A stretch of DNA of 64,000 nt, taken from Clytia hemisphaerica. Lineage: Eukaryota > Cnidaria > Hydrozoa > Leptothecata > Clytiidae. Below the pieces are notes generated by a model. It was given only the letters and a program-made list of their open reading frames with translations. It made no database searches and was not told where the DNA came from. The position numbers and the translations under genes were made by a program. Position 1 is the first letter of the stretch; every line of letters begins with the position of its first letter. Below, in pieces: positions 33,761-45,000 of the stretch. The stretch lies in contig CACVBU010000480.1 of the NCBI GenBank assembly GCA_902728285.1, positions 310,001-374,000 on the forward strand, written 5' to 3'.

Positions 33761-33880
33761 CATCATGAATACACCCCTATCAACATTTAAAGCGTGAATA
33801 GACTATAGGTTCGACTTCGAAGAATGACGTCAAAATTTCTGAAGTCATTGTATTGTGGAACATTTTTGAACAGGAGGCTA

Positions 33881-34264
33881 AGGCGAGACCAATTTAATTT
33901 GTTGTTCTACGAGCAGATCGTTAGAAAAATATGGGTCGGTCGGTCGGTAAAAATAAGAATAAATTTTTCATTTATCAGGGTTTGCCGAAAAATACCGAAA
34001 ATATTTTCCAAAAAATATTTGGATCAAAAATTCACTTTTTTTTATCTTCGATGAAGATCATGATAAAATTTAGTGTATGGAACGCTTGATTTTTTAAATT
34101 TTAAATTTCTTGAATTAATTTTCAGCTTTATTCAAATTTGATTCTTACAAATAACTAGTGTGTAAAATATATTGTTGTGGAAATTCAATATTACTATTAT
34201 TTTGATTTCACTAAAAATAGGGTTGGTCGGGCCCGTAGAACAACAAATAAAATTGGTCTCGCCT
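33881..34264. mobile_element. MITE of the AGGCGAGACC family
   Basis: AGGCGAGACCAATTTAATTT and TTGTTCTACG on the left, inverted at 34221-34264, giving about 40-bp ends. A (GGTC)n stretch lies near 33.93 kb. Confidence 0.7.
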
Positions 34265-35317
34265 AATACAACAGAATTAGGACAAAAGAGGGAACTCTCA
34301 AAAACATTTTCCCAAAAATTTATAAGCGGGGGGGGGGGGGTACTGCTACGAGGTGCCCGAGGGTAGCCTTTTGTTGATTATCTGTGGCGGACTCATCCAA
34401 TGTCGATCCCAATCAAAAATAGTAAGACATTTTGAAAAATGGCCAAAAACTTAAAAAATGCGAGACATAAAATTTCATCTATATTTCACCTATTCACCTA
34501 TTTTCACCTATTCACCTACTTTTCCCTTGCGTAAGCCACATTTTTTCCCACTTAACAAACTGTAAGCCACAAATTAGTGCAGCTAATGAAACATTTAGCC
34601 CTTTGCTGGCAATGCTGAAAAGAAAGTATATTTCTGACTGTTTCCATTATTGAGAACTCAGCCTTCAAAATTTCTTGGTAGGGTAAGCCACATGACCAGT
34701 CAGCCACATTTTTTGCCCACACTTCATTTGCTTGTAACTCCCCTTTCGGTAAGCCACAAAAATTCGCCCTTTATGCAATGGATAGCTAATTTCCTCAGCT
34801 TAACCATCAAAGCGATCCTAAGTGTAAGCCACATAATTTTCCCAAGTTATGGTCAATTTAGTGGCTGACAGTAAAAATATTACAAAACAGGGGTTTATTT
34901 TTGATTCGGATCTGCACTTTATAATGTATATTTACACCTCCCCAAAAAGAGGCTCTTTTCCAATTGGATTGACTTAAGGGTAGGCTAAAAACTTACTGTA
35001 AAACGATACGCAAAACGAAACATAGAGAAGAAACTAAAACTAATGAAAAACTTCAAAGGTATGAGAAACAAATAACTGGGCGAAGATTTTTGAAGAAGTG
35101 AAAATTTGCAATATTTTTCCATTTCCACTTTATTTGAACAAGTTTTCAAACAAACCAGAAAGAAATACAACCAAATGTTATAAATAGATGAAGCAGAGAT
35201 ATCTCTTTTCATAATGAAGTGGTTTTTGACCAAGAATAGTAAAACATTGGACCACAAGTGAATAAATTAGTGGACTTTTCGCCTTTTCTACTGGAAGCCT
35301 GGTAGCAGGTGGTAATA
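34265..35317. other. intergenic with GTAAGCCACA repeats
   Basis: Between 34.53 and 34.83 kb the word GTAAGCCACA occurs five times at irregular 30-140 bp spacing. A G11 run lies near 34328. No gene. Confidence 0.4.
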
Positions 35318-36339
35318 ATGGATGAGAAAATTAGCAAAGCAAGGGTATACCAACTTTCAACAATTTAATTTCAATTTTAAAGGGAAAATGTAGCAAAGTG
35401 CCATGAAAGTGACAAAAAATCAGTCTAAAATAATAATTAAAAATTAAAGCTTTTTCTAAAGCAAATTATTTTTAAAGGGTCTAAAATAGCGAAGGAAAAG
35501 GTCCTGAGGAGGCGTTTGTTAAGCGTAATTTGTTTTCCATTTTTCTTTAGCGCAAGATCAGTCAGCCTTTCCGCAGGCTACAGCCCGTTCAAGAAACGAG
35601 TCACGTGAACATTCACGAAAACACGACTCTTGCTCACGAAATGGAAACAAACACCACAAGATCACGACCTCGTTCGAAAACATTGGCTGATATCTCACAG
35701 GATTCATTTGAGATTAGACGTCGTTCAGAAGATTCACACAAAGCTAGCATTTTCAGTCACCTTGGTCACACTATATTTGTTCACCATCATAAATCGGATA
35801 AAAAGAGAGTCCATGGATACAAGTCTTTCAAAATTCTCGTTCTCGGTGTTAAAGAAGTCGGTAAAACGTCAATCATAAAACGTTTCATTAATGGTAAATT
35901 TAACGACGAATATCTGCCGACAATTTCCGAAGAATATGAAACAGGTATATTTCTCGAGATTGAAAATAAATTAAAACAGTTTGATCTTGTTTTCAAAGAC
36001 TTTGGAGGTGACTTAAAAACATTTTATCCAGAACTTTACAAAGATGAAGTCAAAAGTGCAGATGGATTTATATTAGTACACACGGAAAACATCCCAGAAA
36101 GCTTTGCAGAAGTATTAGAAATGGTAGCTGATATCCAGCATGCAAGGCGTCAAGAAGTCTCAATTATGATTCTAGAAAATCAAAGTGAGCGACAGAATCA
36201 GTTTGATGTTTTTAAAGTTACCAGGAAATCGTTCATTATGGAGGGAATGTTGAATGATTCAGTATCAGCCAAAATGAATTATAGAGTTGATGAATCAATC
36301 GCTGAACTCGTCAAAGAAATGGAGAAGAAGCTCACGTGA
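35318..36339 (+). CDS. Ras-like small GTPase, paralogue 2
   Basis: The main exon 35551-36339 encodes 262 residues. A long N-terminal extension (RKISQPFRRL ... HHHKSDKKRVHGYKSF) precedes a Ras-type domain. P-loop GVKEVGKTS and switch-I LPTISEE are intact. G3 is DFGGD (Asp in place of the catalytic Gln). G4 is ENQSER, so the guanine-specificity NKxD motif is lost. SAK is kept. The protein ends EMEKKLT with no CAAX box. It shares GIFLEIENKLKQFDLVF exactly with paralogue 1. Base recognition is probably weak or lost, so this may be a pseudo-GTPase. A 27-bp in-phase first exon is possible at 35318-35344 (MDEKISKAR). Both genes start their main exon in phase 0 with Arg-Lys. Confidence 0.85.
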
Positions 36340-36783
36340 GCTTTGCATTATCTTTCCAACCATCTAAAACATCTCAAATGAGGTTGTGTTATTGATATGT
36401 TCAAAGAGGAAACTGGTTTGAGAAATATTTGAAATAGAAATCTTTTTATTCCAAAAAAAAGAAAAAGGTTCAGAAAATGATACCATGTCTTGACTAGCAT
36501 GTATTCTAAAGGGATGTATTTTAAAACTTTTTCCCCTGCAATCATTACGATTATCTCAAAAGGAAACAGCGGAATGAAATAGGATGTACTTGTGAAAAAT
36601 GACAGTTTAAATATACTTTTATCAACAAACACAAAAAAATATTCAAGAAATTTGATACTTTCAAGTTTCGAAATTCCATTTTGACCGCAATAGAGCTACT
36701 TCGCTACTAAGTGGCACGTATAAGCTTTTTTGATATCAGATTTCCTAATTAAATTTTAAGATATTATGAGACAAATTCTAAAG

Positions 36784-36959
36784 TTACCTTCGCGGCCCTT
36801 TCTACACCGGCCCTTATTGGAGTTATTTTTCGTCGCTGGTGAAATGAGGGCCGGCGTAAGGGATCAGAATTAAGCCGGGCTAGAGATGGAAAAATTGATC
36901 TGGTGCTATAAGAACTGGCGCTTAATTAAGGACCGGCGTAAAAAGGGCCGACAAGGTAA
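36784..36959. mobile_element. MITE with TTACCTT..CGGCCC ends
   Basis: TTACCTTCGCGGCCCTTTCT and, from the right, TTACCTTGTCGGCCCTTTTT. Relative of the element at 19012. Confidence 0.65.
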
Positions 36960-37636
36960 GCACAAGAAAGATATTCTTAAAGAAAATTCATACCTTTATA
37001 CCAGAGCTATAGGAACGGTGAAAGTGTCTCTCGTTCATTGCCAGTCACGTTATCAACACATCCAAGTACATTCTTTCGACAGCCAAACTTAGCTAAACTT
37101 TCTTTTTTATACATTTTTTTCATTTTCTATATTTTGACTCTAAATGAAAAGACGTAGAAGAGATTCAATTAAAGTTTTCTATTATTATAAAGTGCCCTTA
37201 ACAATACCCAGGGTCTAACTAGCCTTTTTTCCACCATACTTTATCCTAAGGATAGGGTAGGTATCATTTTACAGATCCGTCCACCAATGGTCCTCCCAAC
37301 CGTCATTTTATAGTGTACCCAAACTTCTCCACTGGCCCATTGTCGTGGCAATTTCCTCTCAGGAAAAAATTTACCCATGAAAAATGGTCTAAAGTAGATG
37401 AGTCTGTCGATTTAGTGTATTTTCTTTTCACACTAGTTTAGGTTTGCAAAAAAAATTTATACATATCTTTTTATTATATATATTATGTACAGTTGAAATT
37501 TTATCAAATAATTATCAGTATATTGAATAATAGAATCAACATCCTCTGTCAAAAAGGTAGCATGTTTCAAAATTGCTCATCTTTATTGTGTCTTTTTTAA
37601 AGTGAACAGGTTTATCTGTCTTTTTCTATCAATGTA

Positions 37637-37873
37637 CACGTTTTTTTATAAGAACATCCAAAATTTTTGAAGCCTTTTAGAGTTTCGAGCCTAGAAATGT
37701 TCTTAACATGTTCTTATTTTGGCCATTTTGTGAATTTTTTTTGTCCATTCCCCCAAGAAATCGAGTGTTTTGGGTTCCACGAAGGCTTAAAATATTCTTA
37801 ACTTGTTTTAAACATTTTGTTCATCGAAACCTTATGTTCTTTTATAGTTTGTTCTTATAAAACAAAACGTGTA
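37637..37873. mobile_element. MITE with GTACACGTTTT..ATAAGAAC ends
   Basis: GTACACGTTTTTTTATAAGA on the left is inverted at 37850-37873. 'atgttctta' and 'tgaagcctt' words repeat inside. Confidence 0.7.
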
Positions 37874-39080
37874 CGCTTCATAATTTTGAAATTGAAATAT
37901 ACAATCTTAGTTTGATGAGATTCTATATGTTTTATTTATTGCAAAACCTTCATATTATTCCCAACTTCTAACTTTTCCCTGTGAAATTGTATCAAAATTT
38001 CAAATAATTATTCTTTACTAATTTTAGAGAGGGTTCTAAAAATTTATCTAAATTGTCGATAAAATAAAATTAAAAATAGCACAAGAACTAACTTTCTTTT
38101 GAAATAAATAATAAAGCTAACAATTACAAAGCTATTTTCATATCTATAGAAGGGTATCTTCAGACATTTGCAAATATCACATAATAATAATGACTCTGCA
38201 TTTGGCACTCACTAATTTAGTATTTTAGTAAAGTTTTATCTCCACGGGGACTTCGAATGGTATGTATGGTTCCAATAATAGAAGTTTTAAATTAGAGTGA
38301 TACCTTTTGTTTATATTTCTACCGACCATTTAATAACAAGTTCTAGAGGTATGATTTACATAACTCATTATCTAAATTTCTCTTGAGGACCAATTCAATA
38401 ATGTCTAATAATTCACTTTGAGTTTTGAGCAATTAGGAGATAAAAATCTATTGATTAAGAACTGACAACACTTTATATAAGGTGAATACATTGACCAATA
38501 CAAATAATCCATTTGCATTCCCCTGAATATTAGCATCAAATTAATATAATAGTGTTTTATGAAAATAAATTCAATACTGATTGGGAAGATATGCCTTACA
38601 CTACTCGTACAGCATTCAACTTAATGTTGAAATATTTTATCAAAGTAAAGTACAAAAATTTATTTTTCAATGATGGAAATTTACTAGAAAAGAAAACTGA
38701 ACTGAGAACCATAAACACCGAGTAAAGAGAAAATAAAATAGGAAAATTAAATCCACAGCATTATAAAGATTTTTGCATTTCAATGGGTGTCTGTTGCAAA
38801 AATATGCACTGGTCCATCCCACAAAACAAATTGGTGTTATAAAAAGATTTTCTACTGATTGTTAAGTTTTTAAAATTGATTTTCCAAGGACTATCCTCTA
38901 GCCTGGATCTCAAGATATCTCTAAAGTTTGCCAAATAGACTAATGCAGCACTTTGACAACAGACCCTATATGTAAGTATGGACCATAAAGTATGGACCAA
39001 AATAACTAGAATTATTTAAAAATTCATACCATGAAGGAAGCAGAATAAATAAAAAGCATGATCGAAGTTATGCCAGAAAA

Positions 39081-42000
39081 TCAGAATGCAAATCCATTTT
39101 TAACAGATTCTTCAACAGGGACCAAAATACTGGATGTGGGTGTAAAGCAAGTTCCACTTGAGCTCGATGTTGGTACTTTTGATAGCAAATTGATGGGCTT
39201 GAATAAAACCATATCATTCATCATTTCCCTTGATTTCAAAGAATGCAATGTCTAAAATTATGAAAATAAATAAAAATTGATAAAAACAATTCCTTATTTT
39301 GTTTGCACTGGGAATGAAATCGTTATGTTGTGTGTTATGCAGCCTCCCATAGGGGAGAATCTAGATTGTCTGGAAAAGAGCCTGCCGTAATTTCAGTGTG
39401 TTTCAAGATAAAAAGTAAATAAGTTATTACCTTCAATTTAACAATTCTTGGTCTTTGCTTTTTGGATAATTTCTATAAGGAAAAAATTGAAAACTCTTAT
39501 TAATTCATAAAAACAAGTGATAAGTTTTATAAAATATAGGATGGTGAACTTTTTTGCATTTGAATATGTTGATCAAAAAACTCTTTATAAATGATACCTT
39601 CCCAGTTTCTTGCTGTTTTTCAAAGTCGATGGACGGCCTTGGAATATCAAGCGGTGTAATGCATGCAATTTTACGGTTCCCCCTAAGACCAGTATGTATA
39701 ATTGATGCATGTTGAGTACTACATTTGTGTTTTGAGTAAAGTTCTTTCATCTCTTCATCAGATGAACTATCCCCATGGTATGTAGGAGATGGCTTCAATG
39801 TTTTCATTTTGTAGGGACATACACTTGATCGTGAAAACTTTCGTTTTTCACCTCCTGTTGACCGCTAAAACAAAACAATACAAATGAATTAAAAACTTTA
39901 CTTGCTTTTTTATACTATAAAAGGAATTACTGATTACTGAAATTTAAAACTACATCAATGACAATGATTTTTGCATTAAAAAATCTATAAAATAGAATGA
40001 TAGGTCAAAGTAATACCTTTGGTGACCCAGAAAAAGGTGAGTTTGTATGATTCCTAGTGTGAACTGAGTTCATTTTTACTATCTGTTGGTGATTTGGGGA
40101 GGGTTGTGTCAAGTCTTCTACCTGAACAAGAGGTTCTTCCTTTGTGTTGACAAAAGTGTATGAGTTTGGTTTGGAATAGTAATTATTAATCAGTTCCGCC
40201 TTCAAAACATCTTGCCACCGTCAATGAAAAATGGATATCTGGTCTCTAGAAATAAAGGTTTGAAAGATATTGACATAGAGCATCCAAAAATTTATACTGT
40301 ATACTAGTATGTTTTTTTTTAATTTTGAAAATTGTCCTGCATTGGGTGATTGTAGAGAATGAGTGTTGTGAGGTTGTTCAATGATTTGATATAAGTTTCT
40401 TCTGTTAAAAAACCATTTCAAAACGTGGCGTGAGCTACCCTCACAACCTTCTCTGATTAAATGAAAATTTCCACAGCTTTTATAGCATATCAACATGTCA
40501 AAATATCTAACAATGTCATTAGGGAATACAATCATACAAAAGAAATAGGAGGGATTTCTAGATAAGCTAGAAATCCCTAATGACTAGATAAATTACAAAC
40601 AAATTCTTGTAAGTCATTTGGGAATTAATACGTGTATCAAATAAACTATTCATTTTAAATGTAAACAAATTCCGCATGTCATTTGGGAAAATGACGTCAG
40701 TTCAGCAGCAATTAAACACAAAGAAAAGCTCCTTTGGTGGAGCGTGCGTCGAAGTCAGTATAACACAAGATGTTTTACAATATACCCCCCCCCTTAACGA
40801 ACGTTGGGAAGTTCAAGTCTGTAAATCTTCGAAGCGGGTCGGAGGTATGTACCAGCATTCGTCTTTACATACGCCATTCGAATTCGATTGTCTCGTCCGG
40901 GTATTGTTTCCACAATAATACCAAGTGGCCATTGTCCTCTTGGTGCATCCATGTGCAGGAGGACCATATCACCAACTTGCAGGTTTCTCCTTTCTTCGAC
41001 CCATTTGCCTCTTGTTGTCAGTGTTGGGAGATATTCAGATCTCCATCTATTCCAGAAGTGTTCTAAGCACATCTGAATGTGCTTCCATCGTTTGCGATAG
41101 CATTTTGTTATGTCCAAATCTTTGTCTGTATTGAGTAGGACTTCTGCGTTGTGAATCCTTTTAGCAGGTGGTTCGGTGTTAGTGCCTCTAAGTCTTTAGG
41201 ATCTTCACTGATTGGAGTTAGTGGACGACTGTTCACGATATTTTCCACTTCAGTTATGAATGTCATAAGTTGAAATTCGGTTAATATTAGATTCTTCAAG
41301 GTGAATTTCATGCTTGTTTTGACGGTTCGAACTAGTCGTTCCCAGGCTCCACCCATGGTGGCGCCGATGGAGGGTTGAATTGCCATTCAATCTCCCTGAG
41401 TGAACAAAATTCCCCAATCTTGTGCTGGTTCAATTTTCTTAGTTCTTCTTTGAGCTCGTTTACCGCACCTTTAAAGTTTGAGCCACAATCCGAGAGCAGC
41501 TTCCTTGGTTTCTGTCTGCGACTGATGAAGCGTTGGAGTGCGTTTAAAAAATCGTCAGTTTCCATACTTTCTACAACTTCAAGATGGACGCATCGGACCG
41601 TCATGCATGTAAATAGTGAAACCCAGCGCTTCAGACGTTTGCGACCTTGTTTAACGAGAATTGGTCCAAAGAAATCCACACCAGTATTGGTGAATGGTGG
41701 TTGGTTGAGTTGCATTCTGCTGTTAGGTAAGTCAGCCATCATTGGAATCTCAGGTTTGTTTTTAAATCTTTGACATTCCACGCATGCTTTGATGACTGTT
41801 TTGATTACTTGCCTTCCACATAATATCCAATATTTCTGTCTAACTTCGGATAAGGTTTGATTTACACCACTGTGACCATTCTCTTTGTGATATTTCTCAG
41901 CAATAAGTGACGCAACATGTCCTTTGGGGATAACAATTTGATGTTTTGCTTCAAATGAGACAGGGGCATTCTTAAGTCTACCGCCGATTCTCAAGATGCC

Positions 42001-45000
42001 ATTTTGTCCAGGAATGGTTTGAATTGATAGAGTTTGCTCTCCTTTTCAACTTCCTGTTTCTTTGTAAGGTCATCAATTTCTTCATCGAATTCTGATAGCT
42101 GAACATCCTTGATGACGATAATTGTTGCAGCTTTGATTTCTTCTGGTGTTAGGTAAGGTTTTCCTTTGTCACGTTTTTCTTGGAATTCTCACGTTTCCTT
42201 TTAGCTTCTGCTCGAAGGTTACTGGTATAACGAAGAACCCAAGCCATGTAAACGTATAATCTTGTTAAAGTTTGAGTAATCTGTGTAAGGTAACCAGGTT
42301 GAATTGTCCTGTCTAATCATTGAAATGAAGGTTTTTCTGATTTCGGTATCACCAGGGTCGATTTCTTCAATTTTCTTGTCCTTCCAAGTTGATTCGTCTG
42401 CCATTAAGAATGATGGTCCTTTGAGCCAACTTCGTTTTTTGTTTCCATGAAGTAGTTCTTCTACGCTGAAGACTCCTCTTGTGGTAATGTCACCAGGATT
42501 TTCTTCACCATTAACGTGATGCCATTGTGTAGGTTGTGTCACTTCTCGAATTTCTGAGACTCTGTTTGCTACGAAGGTCTTGAAACGATTCCTTTCATTT
42601 GTTATGTATTGGAGGGTCAGTGTCGAGTCACTCCAAAAATGACTGTCCTCGATTGGCAAGTCAATTTCTTTGATGATTAATCTGTATAATCGTACTGCAA
42701 TTGTTGCTGCACTTAATTCCAATCTTGGTAGGGGAACTTGTTTTGTTGGTGCAACTCTTCCTTTGGCTGATACAAAGCTAACGCTGATCGGTTCTGTGGT
42801 TGTTCTGAGATAAGCAACTGCACCATAGGCGTTTTCTGATGCATCGCCAAAGATATGTAGTTGAATCTTGGATGATATTGGAATGTTGTAGCATCTCTCC
42901 AACTTGAACATGTCGATAGTGGATAGGCCAGATTGCCATTTGTTCCACTTTCTTTGAATTTCGTAGTTGACTGGTTCATCCCAATTTGTGCCATCTTTCC
43001 ATACATCTTGTAGTATCATCTTTGCAGTAGTGGTGAAAGGTGAAAGAAACCCCAGTGGGTCATACAGTGAGCTAACAACGCTAAGGATTCCCTCTTGGTT
43101 GAAGAAGCGTTCACAATGTTTGGCAGGAATGTTAGCACATCTTCTTTGGTATTCCAAGTGATGCCAAGTGCTTTAGTAGAATGATTTTGTCCATCTTCCA
43201 TCTGAATGTTTACTGAAGGTGATATCAATTCTTCTGGTACATTCTTGAGTAGTTCTGGGTCGTTGCTAACGAATTTGGTTAAGCGATTTCCGCCCAGCTT
43301 TGTGATGTCGATAACTTCTTTGATAAGTTGTTGACCAGTTTCGATGTTTTCTGTAGATTTTAATAGGTCATCCACATAGAACGATCGTAAGATTGTTTCA
43401 ATGGTGCTTGGGTCGAAGTCTCCTAAGTGATCCCTTGCACACCTTTTTAGAGCATAGTTGGCACACGTTGGTGAGCATGTTGCACCCATGATATGAACCA
43501 ACATTTGGTAGGTGTCTGGTTGATCAGGTGAGTCAATATCTTCTTTCCAAAGGAACCTCAATGATTGTGTGTCCTCTTGGTTGACTTTCACTTGATTGAA
43601 CATTCCTTCAATGTCTGCGGAAAATGCAAAGTGGTGTGTTCTGAATCTCATTAGTACTCCAAGCATATTGTTAAGCAGATCTGGTCCAGTGTATAGAGCA
43701 TCGTTTAAGCTTGTTCCTTGAAACTTTGCAGCTGCATCAAACACAAGACGAATTTTGCCTGGTTTGTTTGGGTTGAAGACGCCATAATGCGGCAGATACC
43801 ATGTTCTTGGGTGTGCGGTAGCTGCCTCTTCTGACGTCATCTTTCTTGCATAACCAATCTCAAGATATTTGGTCATACTTTGGTCGTAAAGCTTTCGAAG
43901 GTTTGGTTCTCTTCTCAGCTTGTTTTGAAGTTGGGGAATCTTTTCTCGGCCACAGTACGGTTGTTTGAAAGTGTTACATCTTTCTTCCAAAGCATTGGTA
44001 CTTGATACTTTCCATCAGCGAGAACAGTTTCCGATTCCAGCTTTTCGTGACACCGTTTATCCTCTATCGATAGGGCTTCGTCACGGTCTGATGGGTTTGT
44101 AATAAAGTCTTGATCCCATATTCTTTGTACACAGTGATGGAGATCAGCTTCTGGTTCGATAACAATTCTGTTCATTGATACCGTCTCTGGTTGTCCACTG
44201 GCACCGAAGAGGGTCCATCCAAAGATTGTTTTGATAGCCAGTGGTTCGGAATTTTCTCCTTCCTTGACTTCCAAGGGTATGTGGACGGATGGAACGTTTG
44301 CTCCTATGAGAATTCCAATTTCTTCATAAAGAGCATTGTGTAGTTTTATGCCTTTCTCCTCCTTCATCTTTTTCATCATTGTTGAAGGATATTGCTGCTT
44401 TGGCATGTGGAAGCTTGATTTTGGCACAATATAGCAGTGGTCAATGTTGACACCGATTCCATCGTCTCTGTTTTCGACACGCATTGACGTTTCTTTGACT
44501 TTAGTTTTTGTCCCAATGTCATTGATTGTTGTTATGGTGATCTTCTTGTCCTTTTTCTTCAGTTTGAGTTTCTTGGCAACGTCATCTCTGACCAAAGTGC
44601 TTTGACTACCTGTGTCCAAAAGTGCGTAGGTAGTGATAGATGAAGAATCCAGTCCTTGAAGCTTTACTGGAACGACCGATAGATACACTGTACCAGATGG
44701 TTCAACAACTTGAGTGTTTCCTGAGAATGATTCTTTTACATGTTCAGTGAAGTATTCATGTAGCGTGGTATGATGACGTTCATCGCAACCAGCGTTAAAA
44801 CAATTGTTCTTTGATTTGCATTTTGAAGTAAAGTGATCCTTCTTCAAGCAGTTGTAGCAAAGATTCAACTTCTTTGCCATTTCAAAGCGTTCTGGTTGAT
44901 CCAGTGATACGTATTTTGGACATTTGTGAATTTGATGCTCATCCTTGCATAAGTAGCATTTGTTGCTTGACTTGTTGTCTTTGGATTTTGTTTTTGTTCC

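Larger units (their letters stand above)
36340..39080. other. intergenic with two MITEs
   Basis: Apart from the elements at 36784-36959 and 37637-37873 I see only AT-rich sequence and no exon. Confidence 0.45.

Noticed and set aside
40221-40535. About 60-residue open frame in both LTRs (MIVFPNDIVRYFD...)
   Set aside because: Identical in the two LTRs only because the LTRs are identical. No known domain, and it is not in the gag-pol reading unit.
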